The notes: a model not told the origin generated them from the letters alone. DNA of 64,000 bases from Pseudomonas sp. Root71 (GCF_001429045.1 NZ_LMHY01000001.1:441892-505891); one strand, 5' to 3'. Positions 1 to 9,152 are shown, counted from the first letter of the stretch. Numbers and translations are program-made.

Positions 1-1180
1 CCTGGCTGGTGATCGAGTCGCGCTCGAAGACCAGGCCGGCGATGACTTGTGCGCGTACGCGTTCCAGTTCTTCGGCGGTTGGCGCCGTGGTTTTCAACTG
101 GTCGAGCAGCTTCCACAAACCGGCTTGCGCCTGGGCGATGGTCTTGTGTTTCTGCGAGTTTGGCGATGCCGACAGAGTGAAGAGGCTGTCGCCACGGGTG
201 TAGGCGTCGTAACTCGACGAGCCGCCGGACACCAGTTCTTCTCCGCGTTCCAGTTGCGTCGGGATGCGCCCGCTGTAGCCGCCGTCGAGCAGCGCCGAGA
301 TCAGACGCAGGGCATTGACCAGGCGCTTGTCTTCGGCGGTGGCGATGCTCGGCACGTTGAAGGCCAGCATCAGGCTGGGCAGTTGGGTCTGTACGTGCAG
401 AGTGATCTGGCGCTCGCCTGGTTCGGCCAGTTCCAGCGGTTTTTTTGCGGCGGGCACATCACGCTTGGCGATCGGGCCGAAATAGCGTTGGGCCAGGGTT
501 TTGACTTCGTCCGGAGTGACATCGCCAACCACCACCAGCGTAGCGTTGTTGGGCACGTACCAGGTTTCGTACCAGTGGCGCAGCTCTTCGACCTTCATCC
601 GCTCAAGGTCGGCCATCCAGCCGATGGTCGGCGTGTGATAGCCGCTGGCCGGGTAGGCCATGGCCTTGAAGCGCTCGTAGGCCTTGGCCATCGGCTTGTC
701 GTCGGTACGCAGGCGACGTTCTTCCTTGATGACCTCGATTTCCTTGGCGAACTCGTCGGGCGGCAGGCGCAGGCTGGCCATGCGGTCGGCTTCCAGCTCG
801 AAGGCAACGCCCAGGCGATCACGGGCCAGCACCTGGTAGTACGCGGTGAAGTCGTCACTGGTGAATGCGTTTTCTTCGGCGCCGAGGTCGCGCAGGATCA
901 GCGAGGCTTCGCCGGGGCCGACTTTCTCGCTGCCCTTGAACATCATGTGCTCCAGAGCGTGGGACAAACCGGTATTACCCGGCGTCTCGTAGCTGGAGCC
1001 GACCTTGTACCAGACCTGGGAAACCACCACGGGCGCACGATGGTCTTCGCGCACGACCACCTTCAAGCCATTGTCGAGAGTGAATTCGTGGGTGGGTTGC
1101 GGGTCGGCAGCCAAGGCCGAAAGGGGCAGGCAAACTGTGCTGAGCAGCAGGCCTGCGGCGCGGCGGGCAAGAGCATTCAT
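1..1180 (-). CDS. M16 family zinc metallopeptidase, 5' part (runs off the left edge)
   Basis: Exported pitrilysin-type (M16) peptidase. The reading frame is open from the ATG at 1180 to the window edge, about 393 codons, so the C-terminal part is missing. Residues 1-24 form a signal peptide (basic start, hydrophobic core, SALA then ADPQ). The inverted zinc motif HALEH is at residues 74-78 and a downstream FELEADR supplies the usual third ligand, so this looks like the catalytically active subunit type. In P. aeruginosa two M16 genes lie next to ftsY in this orientation, which suggests a second M16 gene just outside the window. It is divergent from ftsY, with a 270-bp repeat element between them. 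Substrate unknown. Confidence 0.9.
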   Translation of the reverse strand, partial: MNALARRAAGLLLSTVCLPLSALAADPQPTHEFTLDNGLKVVVREDHRAPVVVSQVWYKVGSSYETPGNTGLSHALEHMMFKGSEKVGPGEASLILRDLGAEENAFTSDDFTAYYQVLARDRLGVAFELEADRMASLRLPPDEFAKEIEVIKEERRLRTDDKPMAKAYERFKAMAYPASGYHTPTIGWMADLERMKVEELRHWYETWYVPNNATLVVVGDVTPDEVKTLAQRYFGPIAKRDVPAAKKPLELAEPGERQITLHVQTQLPSLMLAFNVPSIATAEDKRLVNALRLISALLDGGYSGRIPTQLERGEELVSGGSSSYDAYTRGDSLFTLSASPNSQKHKTIAQAQAGLWKLLDQLKTTAPTAEELERVRAQVIAGLVFERDSITSQ

Positions 1181-1235
1181 TCGTTTTCAAACCTTTGGGG
1201 CTGCCCGCTTGGTCTTAGCGTCAGCGGGCGAGAGG

Positions 1236-1505
1236 TAGGGCGTGTCATCAATCATTACCAGTACCGCGCCGGAGCCTGATAGTGCGCAGGGCAAGGCGCG
1301 AGGAGTGTAGTTTGGTATTCCAAATAAACTCCGAGCAACGCAGCCCTGCGCACTATCAGGCCCGGCCCTCCGGGTGGTCGCCTGAAAGCGGGCCATACTG
1401 CGTTGCAGTCCTTGGCAAGGAAAGCACATTCCCTGCGGCCTGCGCCTTGTCTGGCCCGCTTTCAGGCGGCCACGCGGTACTGGTAATGATTGATGACACG
1501 CCCTA
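1236..1505. repeat. 270-bp palindromic element with perfect 33-bp terminal inverted repeats and two internal hairpins
   Basis: Positions 1236-1268 and 1473-1505 are perfect 33-bp inverted repeats (outer end TAGGGCGTGTCATCAATC). Inside are two more inverted repeats: 1274-1292 with 1343-1361 (19 bp, perfect) and 1374-1395 with 1452-1473 (22 bp, one mismatch). The first internal arm continues as an imperfect stem closed near 1312-1325. A single strand could fold into a three-way junction. There is no transposase or convincing reading frame inside, so it looks like a non-autonomous, MITE-like or structural intergenic repeat. The rest of the 1181-1787 gap (1506-1787) holds only the ftsY leader, in which I see no further gene. 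Confidence 0.85.
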
Positions 1506-1787
1506 GGATACTGATCCGTTTTAGCGGCGGCCACGCCTATCAGGCCTTTATGCTTGATCAGGTTGAATGGGTTTGCGACGGAAGGTGGATATTTATCAAC
1601 TGAATTCCGCGTTTTCGCCGATTTTGCTGCTTTAGTCCTATGAGAAATCGATTCCTTGAGGCGCCGATGAGCACCTCGACAAAATGTTGCGCGTGAACAA
1701 GCTGGGTGAAACACAGTCTGTTCTGCATCGAATATTTATTTGCCGGGGCGCCATTGGCGCGTCGCTACCGTGAGATAGCCGTCCTCC

Positions 1788-3293
1788 ATGTTTGGTTCCA
1801 ACGACGACAAGAAGACCCCAGCTGCGGCTGGCGAGAAAAAAAGCCTGTTCGGATGGCTGCGCAAAAAGCCGCAGGAACCCGTCGTCGAACAGCCACAAGC
1901 CATTTCTGAACCAGCGCCGACGCCGGTCCCGGTAATAGAAGAAGCGCCCGCGTCGGTTGTTTTGCCGATTGCCGAGCCGTTGCAGCAACCCAAGGTTGAA
2001 GCCGCTCCCGAACCCGTCAGCGAAATCGTCACCGAACAGCCGTTGGCCCCGACGGCCGAGCCGTGGTTGACCCTGCCGGTGGCCGAAGAACCCGTGGCAT
2101 TGGTCGAAAATGACCTGGCTCCTCACGTGACACCACTGATTCCGGCTCCGGTAGCGTTTACGCCTGCACCGGCTCATGTGCCTGTGGTCGAACCTATTGT
2201 TGAACCAGCCGTCGTAGCCGAGCCTGTGCCTGTTGTCAGCCAGCCAGAGGTTCCGGTATTCGTTGCTCCGGTTGCTCAAGCACCGGCACCCGCTCCGATT
2301 CCTGAGCCGATCGCGGTACCCGTTGAAGCTCCGGCGGAGCTGGTACGCACCGAAGAAACCAAAGCCGGTTTCTTCGCCCGCCTCAAGCAGGGCCTGTCCA
2401 AGACCAGCGCCAGTATCGGCGAAGGCATGGCCAGCCTGTTCCTGGGCAAAAAGGTTATTGATGACGAGCTGCTCGAAGACCTCGAAACCCGTTTGCTGAC
2501 CGCCGACGTTGGTGTTGAAGCCACCTCGGTGATCATTCAGCGTTTGACGCAGAAGGTTGCGCGCAAGGAGCTGGCCGACGCCGATGCCCTGTACAAATCC
2601 CTGCAAGCCGAGCTGGCAGCGATGCTCAAGCCTGTCGAGCAGCCGCTGAAAATCACCTCGCAGAACAAGCCGTTCGTGATTCTGGTCGTCGGCGTCAACG
2701 GTGCCGGCAAGACCACAACCATCGGCAAGCTGGCGAAGAAACTGCAGCTGGAAGGCAAGAAAGTCATGCTCGCCGCCGGCGATACCTTCCGTGCCGCGGC
2801 GGTGGAGCAATTGCAGGTCTGGGGTGAGCGCAACAAGATCCCGGTGATCGCGCAGCACACTGGCGCCGACTCGGCCTCGGTGATCTTCGATGCCGTGCAG
2901 GCCGCCAAAGCCCGTGGCATCGATGTGTTGATCGCCGACACCGCCGGCCGCCTGCACACCAAAGACAACCTGATGGAAGAGCTGAAAAAGGTTCGTCGGG
3001 TGATCGGCAAGCTCGACGCCGACGCCCCGCACGAAGTGCTGTTGGTGCTTGACGCCGGCACCGGCCAGAACGCCATCAACCAGGCCAAGCAATTCAACCA
3101 GACCGTCGAACTGACCGGCCTGGCGCTGACCAAGCTCGACGGCACCGCCAAGGGCGGGGTGATTTTCGCCCTGGCCAAGCAATTCGGCCTGCCGATCCGC
3201 TACATTGGCGTCGGCGAAGGCATCGATGATTTGCGTACCTTTGAAGCAGAACCCTTTGTCCAGGCATTGTTTGCCGAACGGGAGCGTTCATGA
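1788..3293 (+). CDS. ftsY: Signal recognition particle receptor FtsY
   Basis: GTPase receptor that docks SRP-ribosome complexes at the inner membrane for co-translational insertion. The protein is 501 residues, long for FtsY because of an acidic, Pro/Ala/Val-rich A domain (about residues 1-190) that begins with a short basic, aromatic segment (SLFGWLRKK) likely to touch lipid. The N domain follows, then the G domain: P-loop GVNGAGKTTT near residue 302, DTFRAAA, DTAGR and TKLDG. The start is the ATG at 1788. The stop overlaps the ftsE start by four bases, so ftsYEX is translationally coupled. Confidence 0.98.
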   Translation: MFGSNDDKKTPAAAGEKKSLFGWLRKKPQEPVVEQPQAISEPAPTPVPVIEEAPASVVLPIAEPLQQPKVEAAPEPVSEIVTEQPLAPTAEPWLTLPVAEEPVALVENDLAPHVTPLIPAPVAFTPAPAHVPVVEPIVEPAVVAEPVPVVSQPEVPVFVAPVAQAPAPAPIPEPIAVPVEAPAELVRTEETKAGFFARLKQGLSKTSASIGEGMASLFLGKKVIDDELLEDLETRLLTADVGVEATSVIIQRLTQKVARKELADADALYKSLQAELAAMLKPVEQPLKITSQNKPFVILVVGVNGAGKTTTIGKLAKKLQLEGKKVMLAAGDTFRAAAVEQLQVWGERNKIPVIAQHTGADSASVIFDAVQAAKARGIDVLIADTAGRLHTKDNLMEELKKVRRVIGKLDADAPHEVLLVLDAGTGQNAINQAKQFNQTVELTGLALTKLDGTAKGGVIFALAKQFGLPIRYIGVGEGIDDLRTFEAEPFVQALFAERERS

Positions 3294-3961
3294 TTCGTTT
3301 CGAACAGGTCGGTAAGCGCTACCCGAACGGTCACGTCGGCTTGCATGAGCTGAGCTTTCGAGTCCGTCGTGGCGAGTTCTTGTTTGTCACCGGCCATTCC
3401 GGCGCCGGTAAATCCACGCTGTTGCGCCTGTTGCTGGCGATGGAGCGCCCGACCAGCGGCAAGCTGCTGCTCGCCGGGCAAGACCTGAGCACCATCAGCA
3501 ACGCGCAGATTCCTTTCTTGCGCCGGCAGATCGGCGTGGTGTTCCAGAATCACCAGTTGCTGTTCGATCGCACGGTGTTCAATAACGTCGCGCTGCCTTT
3601 GCAGATCCTGGGGCTGTCCAAGGCCGAGATCGCCAAGCGCGTGGACTCGGCACTGGAGCGCGTGGCGCTGTCGGATAAAACCGATCTGTACCCGGGCGAC
3701 CTGTCCACCGGTCAGCAGCAGCGCGTCGGCATCGCCCGCGCCATCGTCCATCGTCCGGCCTTGCTGCTGGCGGATGAACCGACCGGTAACCTCGACCCGC
3801 GTCTGGCCGCCGAGATCATGGGCGTGTTCGAAGACATCAATCGCCTGGGTACCAGCGTGCTGATCGCCAGTCACGACCTGGCCCTGATCGCCCGCATGCG
3901 CCATCGCATGCTGACGTTGCAACGCGGTCGATTGATCGGTGACGGGGAGGCCGCGGTATGA
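3290..3961 (+). CDS. ftsE: Cell division ATP-binding protein FtsE
   Basis: ATPase of the FtsEX complex, which couples the Z ring to septal peptidoglycan hydrolase activation at the inner membrane. The 223 residues are a complete ABC ATPase: Walker A GHSGAGKST near residue 38, signature LSTGQQQRVGIARA, Walker B LLLADEPTGNLD, and a switch His in SHDLALI. Length is typical. The start codon overlaps the ftsY stop and its own stop overlaps the ftsX start (ATGA), so it is one transcription unit. Confidence 0.98.
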   Translation: MIRFEQVGKRYPNGHVGLHELSFRVRRGEFLFVTGHSGAGKSTLLRLLLAMERPTSGKLLLAGQDLSTISNAQIPFLRRQIGVVFQNHQLLFDRTVFNNVALPLQILGLSKAEIAKRVDSALERVALSDKTDLYPGDLSTGQQQRVGIARAIVHRPALLLADEPTGNLDPRLAAEIMGVFEDINRLGTSVLIASHDLALIARMRHRMLTLQRGRLIGDGEAAV

Positions 3962-4980
3962 GTGCAACACGTAGCCCCAAGGTTTCCGAGCGTGTGGCCC
4001 CGAAGGCCGCCGATCCGCAGCCGCAAAAGAAAAAACGCGATGATGACGACGGGCCGGACTTTGCCACGTTGTTCCGCGCCTGGATCGAAAGTCATCGTGC
4101 CAGTCTGGTGGACAGCCTGCGCCGCCTGGGCAAGCAGCCCATCGGCAGTTTCTTCACCTGCATGGTGATGGCGGTGGCCCTGAGTTTGCCCATGGGGCTG
4201 TCACTTTTGCTAAGTAACGTCGAGCGCCTCGGTGGCTCCTGGCAGCGTGCGGCACAGATTTCCCTGTATCTGGACCTTGAGGCCAAGTCGGCCGAAGGTG
4301 AATCTCTGCGCGATCAGATCAAGGGCATGCCTGGCGTCGCCGAGGCCGAATATGTTGGCCGGGATCAGGCGCTGGAAGAGTTCCAGCAACAGTCCGGGCT
4401 GGGCGAGGCGCTCAAGGAATTGCCGGAGAACCCGCTGCCGGGCGTGGTCCTGGTGACGCCGAACGAAGTCGACAAGCCGGCCCTTGAAGCATTAAGACAA
4501 AAACTATCCGAGTTACCGAAGGTACAACAGGCGCAACTTGATTTAGTCTGGGTCGAGCGTCTGGCAGCCATCCTCAAGCTGGGTGACCGTTTTGTCTTCG
4601 GTCTGACCGTGCTTCTGGTTTCTGCATTACTTTTGGTGATAGGCAATACCATTCGTCTTCATATTGAAAACCGCCGCACAGAGATAGAAGTGATTAAACT
4701 GGTTGGCGGCACTGACAGCTATGTGCGCAGGCCCTTTCTGTATATGGGCGCGTTGTATGGCTTCGGTGCGGGGATTCTGTCCTGGGGCGTCCTGGCGTTC
4801 GGCCTTGATTGGCTGAACGACGCGGTGGTAGGGCTGGCCGGTTTGTACGGCAGTGATTTTGCACTGGCTGGAGTGCCAGTTGCCGACGGTCTGTCTCTCT
4901 TGCTTGGCGCGGTGCTGTTGGGGTATATCGGTGCATGGATTGCAGTCGCACGCCACCTGAGGGAGCTTGCGCCTAAGTAG
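3958..4980 (+). CDS. ftsX: Cell division protein FtsX
   Basis: Membrane partner of FtsE. The 340-residue protein has a charged cytoplasmic N-terminus with a run of Lys/Arg and Asp near residues 20-32, a first membrane segment near 64-86, a periplasmic domain of about 120 residues, then three C-terminal membrane segments (about 215-235, 262-285, 310-332). This is the FtsX/MacB-like permease layout. It overlaps ftsE by four bases. rpoH follows after 120 bp that contain a separate promoter, so rpoH can be expressed independently. Confidence 0.97.
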   Translation: MSATRSPKVSERVAPKAADPQPQKKKRDDDDGPDFATLFRAWIESHRASLVDSLRRLGKQPIGSFFTCMVMAVALSLPMGLSLLLSNVERLGGSWQRAAQISLYLDLEAKSAEGESLRDQIKGMPGVAEAEYVGRDQALEEFQQQSGLGEALKELPENPLPGVVLVTPNEVDKPALEALRQKLSELPKVQQAQLDLVWVERLAAILKLGDRFVFGLTVLLVSALLLVIGNTIRLHIENRRTEIEVIKLVGGTDSYVRRPFLYMGALYGFGAGILSWGVLAFGLDWLNDAVVGLAGLYGSDFALAGVPVADGLSLLLGAVLLGYIGAWIAVARHLRELAPK

Positions 4981-5024
4981 TATCATTTTGCTCGTATTGA
5001 CCTTTCAGCGTTTTTGGGTTTTAG

Positions 5025-5051
5025 GGAACTTGTCTTTCGGTTTCCGGTCAA
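5025..5051 (+). promoter_or_regulatory. Predicted AlgU/RpoE-type (sigma-22/sigma-E) promoter of rpoH
   Basis: GGAACTT at 5025-5031 and GTCAA at 5047-5051 are separated by 15 bases and match the ECF sigma-E/AlgU consensus closely. They lie about 50 bp upstream of the rpoH start codon, between ftsX and rpoH. An AlgU-dependent rpoH promoter is known in P. aeruginosa; here the assignment rests on motif and position only. Confidence 0.75.
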
Positions 5052-5100
5052 TTTTCGCAGTGCTGAACTGCACGAGTTTGTAAGTCGGAGGTTTTTTCGT

Positions 5101-5955
5101 ATGACCAATTCTTTGCAACCTGCATATGCTCTGGTCCCGGGTGCGAACCTGGAGGCCTATGTGCACACCGTCAACAGCATTCCATTGCTGTCGCCGGAGC
5201 AGGAGCGTGAACTGGCCGAGAGTCTCTATTATGAGCAGGATTTGGGGGCGGCTCGGCAGATGGTGCTCGCCCACCTGCGTTTTGTCGTACATATCGCCCG
5301 TAGCTATTCCGGCTACGGCCTGGCCCAGGCTGACCTGATCCAGGAAGGCAACGTCGGCCTGATGAAGGCCGTGAAGCGCTTCAACCCGGAAATGGGCGTG
5401 CGCCTGGTGTCCTTTGCCGTGCACTGGATCAAGGCGGAAATCCACGAGTTCATCCTGCGCAACTGGCGCATCGTGAAAGTCGCGACCACCAAGGCCCAGC
5501 GCAAGTTGTTCTTCAACCTGCGCAGCCAGAAGAAGCGTCTGGCCTGGCTGAACAACGAAGAAGTCCATCGCGTAGCGGAAAGCCTGGGTGTAGAGCCTCG
5601 GGAAGTGCGCGAGATGGAAAGCCGCCTGACCGGCCATGACATGGCCTTCGACCCGGCTGCCGAAGCGGACGACGACAGTGCTTTCCAGTCGCCGGCCAAC
5701 TATCTGGAAGACCACCGGTACGACCCGGCCCGTCAACTGGAAGATGCCGACTGGAGCGACAACTCCAACCACAACCTGCACGAAGCGCTGGAAGTGCTGG
5801 ACGACCGCAGCCGTGACATCCTCTACCAGCGCTGGCTGGCGGAAGAAAAAGCCACGTTGCATGACCTGGCGCAGAAGTACAACGTGTCGGCCGAGCGTAT
5901 TCGTCAGCTTGAGAAGAGTGCGATGAACAAGCTCAAGTTGTCGATCGCTGCGTAA
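5101..5955 (+). CDS. rpoH: RNA polymerase sigma-32 factor RpoH
   Basis: Heat-shock sigma factor. The start at 5101 gives 284 residues beginning [14 protein letters not shown], the usual RpoH N-terminus, and is preceded by a GGAGG ribosome binding site; the frame extends further upstream but without RpoH-like sequence. It shows the region 2 core ([20 protein letters not shown] and following), the RpoH box ([15 protein letters not shown]) that distinguishes sigma-32 from RpoD, and a region 4 helix-turn-helix ([14 protein letters not shown]). An AlgU-type promoter sits just upstream and a strong terminator follows. Confidence 0.98.
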   Translation: MTNSLQPAYALVPGANLEAYVHTVNSIPLLSPEQERELAESLYYEQDLGAARQMVLAHLRFVVHIARSYSGYGLAQADLIQEGNVGLMKAVKRFNPEMGVRLVSFAVHWIKAEIHEFILRNWRIVKVATTKAQRKLFFNLRSQKKRLAWLNNEEVHRVAESLGVEPREVREMESRLTGHDMAFDPAAEADDDSAFQSPANYLEDHRYDPARQLEDADWSDNSNHNLHEALEVLDDRSRDILYQRWLAEEKATLHDLAQKYNVSAERIRQLEKSAMNKLKLSIAA

Positions 5956-5973
5956 TCGGCGAGCAGGCAATAA

Positions 5974-6007
5974 AAAACGCCCCGGTCATTGATCGGGGTG
6001 TTTTGTT
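5974..6007. terminator. Rho-independent terminator after rpoH
   Basis: The 8-bp arms ACGCCCCG (5977-5984) and CGGGGTGT (5994-6001) form a stem with a short loop. The stem is preceded by A-rich sequence and followed by TTTTGTTTT, so it can work for rpoH. A REP pair follows within about 12 bp and separates it from mtgA on the other strand. Confidence 0.9.
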
Positions 6008-6016
6008 TTCAGGCTC

Positions 6017-6091
6017 AAAAGATCGCAGCCTTCGGCAGCTCCTACATAGGATTGCGTACCCCAGTAGGAGCTGCCGAAGGCTGCGATCTTT
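6017..6091. repeat. REP doublet, family B (GTAGGAGCTGCCGAAGGCTG type)
   Basis: Inverted copies at 6021-6045 and 6064-6088 with an 18-bp spacer. It lies between the rpoH terminator and the mtgA stop. Confidence 0.9.
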
Positions 6092-6102
6092 GATTTTTTC
6101 AG

Positions 6103-6825
6103 TTACTGCGCCCAAGGCGCCCGACGCGAATCGTTCAGCCCGACCAGATAGCTGTCGCCACCCAGTTGGCTCATCTGTCGCCGAATCCAGCCTGCGCGTC
6201 GCGCCACGTAAGCGGTCGGATGGCTCGCACTCCACACGCGAGGATTGGGCAATACCGCAGCCAACAAGCTCGATTGCTGACGGCTCAGGTTCTTGGCGCT
6301 CACACCAAAGTGATGCCGGGCCGCCGCTTCGGCGCCAAACACGCCGTCATCCCACTCGACGCTGTTGAGGTACACCTCAAGAATTCGCTGCTTGGGCCAG
6401 AGCACTTCGATCAGTCCGGTGAACCAGGCTTCCAGGCCTTTGCGCAGCCAGCTGCGGCCAGACCACAGGAACAGATTTTTCGAAACCTGCTGGCTCAGGG
6501 TGCTGGCGCCACGGATCGAACCGCCGCGCTCGTTATGGGCAAACGCCGCCTGAATCGCGCCGATATCGAAGCCCCAGTGCTCCGGGAATTTTTGGTCTTC
6601 GCCGGCAATCACCGCGACTTTCAGGTCATCGGAGATCTCGTCCCAGGGTTTCCAGGTCCGTTGCAGGTCGATGGGTTCGCCGTCAAACCAGGACTCGATC
6701 TTGCGCTCGACCATCAGCGTCGTCCCCGGCGGCGGCACCACGCGAAAGATCAGCACCAGCAATACGCTGCCACCCATGAACCAGAGCACGGCCTTGGAGA
6801 AATGACGGAAATAGATACGCAGCAT
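6103..6825 (-). CDS. mtgA: Monofunctional biosynthetic peptidoglycan transglycosylase
   Basis: Inner-membrane glycosyltransferase (GT51) that polymerises lipid II into glycan strands without a transpeptidase domain. The 240 residues start with one membrane anchor (about residues 12-32). Family motifs are in order: EDQKFPEHWGFD with the catalytic Glu, RGASTLSQQVSKNLFLW, and LEVYLNSVEWDDGVFGAEAA. It is divergent from the DUF423 gene and converges with rpoH across a terminator and a REP pair. Confidence 0.96.
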   Translation of the reverse strand: MLRIYFRHFSKAVLWFMGGSVLLVLIFRVVPPPGTTLMVERKIESWFDGEPIDLQRTWKPWDEISDDLKVAVIAGEDQKFPEHWGFDIGAIQAAFAHNERGGSIRGASTLSQQVSKNLFLWSGRSWLRKGLEAWFTGLIEVLWPKQRILEVYLNSVEWDDGVFGAEAAARHHFGVSAKNLSRQQSSLLAAVLPNPRVWSASHPTAYVARRAGWIRRQMSQLGGDSYLVGLNDSRRAPWAQ

Positions 6826-6899
6826 AGAGATGGCTTGGCCGAACCCGTTGAGCGGGCCATTATACAGACCCTTTGAATCGAAACTGACTGGAGTTCTGC

Positions 6900-7271
6900 A
6901 TGCTGCGTGGCTTTGTGATGCTGGCCGCTTTTTTCGGCTTCACCGGTGTCGGCCTCGGGGCCTTTGCCGCCCATGGCCTGAAGAGCCGCCTGAGCGCCGA
7001 TTACCTGGCGATCTTCCACACTGGCGTCACCTATCAACTGGTGCACGCCCTGGCGTTGCTCGGTGTTGCAGCGCTGGCCACGCAAATTCCCGGTCGACTC
7101 GCCACCTGGGCCGCTGCATCGTTTGCCATCGGTATCCTGCTGTTCTCCGGTAGCCTGTATGTATTGACGCTGACGGGCATCAGCAAGTTCGGCATCATCA
7201 CCCCGTTCGGTGGTCTGGCCTTTCTGGTGGGTTGGTTTTGCCTCGGACTTGCCGCCTGGCGCCTGAGCTGA
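6900..7271 (+). CDS. DUF423 family small membrane protein
   Basis: A 123-residue protein with four predicted hydrophobic helices and the DUF423 hallmark near its N-terminus (GFTGVGLGAFAAHGLKSRL), as in E. coli YgdD. It is expected in the inner membrane; its function is not established. It starts at the ATG at 6900 and is divergent from mtgA. thiS lies 90 bp downstream with its own possible promoter. Confidence 0.9.
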   Translation: MLRGFVMLAAFFGFTGVGLGAFAAHGLKSRLSADYLAIFHTGVTYQLVHALALLGVAALATQIPGRLATWAAASFAIGILLFSGSLYVLTLTGISKFGIITPFGGLAFLVGWFCLGLAAWRLS

Positions 7272-7299
7272 CTTAACGGTCCATTTCATGACGAATGGC

Positions 7300-7329
7300 T
7301 TGGGTCGGCCTGACTGATCGGGCTAGAAT
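7300..7329 (+). promoter_or_regulatory. Possible sigma-70 promoter of thiSG
   Basis: TTGGGT (7300-7305) and TAGAAT (7324-7329) are 18 bases apart, about 32 bp before the thiS start. The -10 box is good, the -35 box is moderate and the spacer is one base longer than ideal. Confidence 0.35.
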
Positions 7330-7361
7330 GCCAGCCCCTAAAAATGATGGCGGCATCCGGC

Positions 7362-7562
7362 ATGCGCATTCAGTTGAACGGCGAATCCCTTGAACTGCCC
7401 GACGGTGAAACCGTTGCGGCCCTGCTGACCCGTCTGGACCTGACCGGACGCCGGGTGGCGGTCGAACTCAATCTGGATATCGTCCCGCGCAGTCAGCTCG
7501 CAGACACCACGTTGAACGACGGCGACAACGTCGAAGTGGTGCACGCCATCGGCGGCGGCTAG
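7362..7562 (+). CDS. thiS: Sulfur carrier protein ThiS
   Basis: Ubiquitin-like sulfur carrier for the thiazole half of thiamine. The start at 7362 gives 66 residues beginning MRIQLNG; an in-frame upstream start would add six atypical residues. It ends in the required Gly-Gly (AIGGG at the C-terminus), which is adenylated and thiocarboxylated. thiG follows after 60 bp on the same strand. Confidence 0.96.
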   Translation: MRIQLNGESLELPDGETVAALLTRLDLTGRRVAVELNLDIVPRSQLADTTLNDGDNVEVVHAIGGG

Positions 7563-7622
7563 CAGCCTCGGCCCAGTGGCCACAGAATTCAGCAAGTACC
7601 TCACCCCTACAGAGGATTTTCC

Positions 7623-8417
7623 ATGAGCATCGTTCGCAGCGACAAGCCTTTCGTCCTGGCCGGTCGTACTTACCAGTCGCGTTTGCTGGTCGGTACCGGC
7701 AAGTACCGTGACATGGAAGAAACCCGCCTGGCCATCGAAGCCTCGGGTGCCGAGATCGTCACCTTCGCCGTGCGCCGCACGAACCTTGGCCAGATCGAGG
7801 GCGAGCCGAACCTGCTCGATGTGCTGTCGCCGGATCGCTACACTTTCCTGCCGAACACCGCCGGTTGCTACGACGCCATCGAAGCCGTGCGCACCTGCCG
7901 CCTGGCCCGTGAGCTGCTCGATGGCCACAACCTGGTGAAGCTGGAAGTGCTGGCCGACCAGAAAACCCTGTTCCCCAACGTGATCGAAACCCTCAAGGCC
8001 GCCGAAACGCTGGTCAAGGAAGGCTTCGACGTGATGGTCTACACCAGTGATGATCCGATCATCGCCCGTCAATTGGCGGAAATCGGCTGTATCGCGGTGA
8101 TGCCGCTGGCCGGTCTGATCGGCTCTGGTCTGGGGATCTGCAACCCGTACAACCTGCAGATCATCCTCGAAGAAGCCAAAATCCCGGTGCTGGTGGATGC
8201 CGGTGTCGGTACTGCTTCCGACGCTACCATTGCCATGGAACTGGGTTGTGATGCGGTGCTGATGAATTCGGCCATCGCCCACGCCCAGCAGCCGGTCATG
8301 ATGGCTGAAGCCATGAAACATGCGATCGTCGCAGGCCGCCTGGCTTACCTCGCCGGCCGCATGCCGAAAAAACTCTATGCCAGCGCCTCTTCGCCGCTGG
8401 ATGGTCTGATCAAGTAA
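7623..8417 (+). CDS. thiG: Thiazole synthase ThiG
   Basis: Condenses deoxyxylulose 5-phosphate, dehydroglycine and ThiS thiocarboxylate into the thiazole phosphate of thiamine. The 264-residue TIM barrel has the Schiff-base lysine region ([17 protein letters not shown]) and phosphate-binding loops ([19 protein letters not shown]). It is directly downstream of thiS, the usual pairing. trmB begins 9 bp after the stop and may be co-transcribed. Confidence 0.98.
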   Translation: MSIVRSDKPFVLAGRTYQSRLLVGTGKYRDMEETRLAIEASGAEIVTFAVRRTNLGQIEGEPNLLDVLSPDRYTFLPNTAGCYDAIEAVRTCRLARELLDGHNLVKLEVLADQKTLFPNVIETLKAAETLVKEGFDVMVYTSDDPIIARQLAEIGCIAVMPLAGLIGSGLGICNPYNLQIILEEAKIPVLVDAGVGTASDATIAMELGCDAVLMNSAIAHAQQPVMMAEAMKHAIVAGRLAYLAGRMPKKLYASASSPLDGLIK

Positions 8418-8426
8418 GAGCCATTG

Positions 8427-9152
8427 ATGACTGAATCGAACGACACGCCAATCCAGACGGAAGAAGGCGACGAGCGCCAACACCGCCGCATCAAGAGCTT
8501 CGTGATGCGCGCCGGGCGCATGACCGAAGGCCAGCAAAAGGGCCTGGAGCAGGGCACTCCGCTGTTCGTGCTGCCGCTGGCCGACGCGCCGGTGGATTTC
8601 GACCAAGTGTTCGGTCGCTCGGCACCGCGCTCGCTGGAAATCGGTTTCGGTATGGGCCATTCGCTGCTGGAAATGGCCGCCGCTTCGCCGGATCAGGATT
8701 TCATTGGCGTCGAGGTTCACCGTCCGGGTGTCGGGGCGCTGCTCAATGGCGTGCTGACGCAAGGCCTGACCAACCTGCGGGTCTACGATTGTGATGCCAT
8801 CGAAGTGCTCAACCGTTGCGTGGCCGATAACAGCCTCGATCGCCTGATGCTGTTTTTCCCGGACCCATGGCACAAGAGCCGTCACCACAAGCGTCGTATC
8901 GTTCAGGCGTCCTTCGCTGAGCTGGTGCGCAGCAAGTTGAAAGTCGGCGGCATTCTGCACATGGCCACCGACTGGGAACCGTACGCCGAGTACATGCTGG
9001 AAGTGATGAACGTTGCGCCGGGTTACCGCAACCTCGCCGAAGACGGCAAGTGCGTGCCACGCCCGGCCGAACGGCCGATCACCAAGTTCGAACGCCGTGG
9101 CGAACGTCTTGGGCATGGGGTTTGGGATTTGAAGTTCGAGAAGCAGTCCTAA
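8427..9152 (+). CDS. trmB: tRNA (guanine-N7-)-methyltransferase
   Basis: Makes m7G46 in tRNA using SAM. The start is the ATG at 8427 (241 residues); a TTG one codon upstream is possible but not needed. The SAM-binding loop is [15 protein letters not shown] and the family catalytic and tRNA-binding stretch is [16 protein letters not shown]. The first 40 residues are charged and less conserved. A REP pair follows. Confidence 0.97.
   Translation: MTESNDTPIQTEEGDERQHRRIKSFVMRAGRMTEGQQKGLEQGTPLFVLPLADAPVDFDQVFGRSAPRSLEIGFGMGHSLLEMAAASPDQDFIGVEVHRPGVGALLNGVLTQGLTNLRVYDCDAIEVLNRCVADNSLDRLMLFFPDPWHKSRHHKRRIVQASFAELVRSKLKVGGILHMATDWEPYAEYMLEVMNVAPGYRNLAEDGKCVPRPAERPITKFERRGERLGHGVWDLKFEKQS

Noticed and set aside
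47..1279. A 410-codon plus-strand frame opposite the M16 protease gene
   Set aside because: Shadow of the real gene: the minus strand carries the HALEH motif and signal peptide. The plus-strand translation has no recognisable domain and is an effect of GC-rich third positions.
1236..1505. The palindromic element considered as an insertion sequence
   Set aside because: At 270 bp it has no room for a transposase and no supported reading frame.
1638..3182. A 514-codon minus-strand frame over ftsY
   Set aside because: ftsY on the plus strand has every SRP-GTPase motif. The antisense product is low-complexity and Gly/Arg/His-rich.
7338..9116. A 592-codon minus-strand frame over thiS, thiG and trmB
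   Set aside because: It crosses three well-supported genes and their gaps and shows no family motif.
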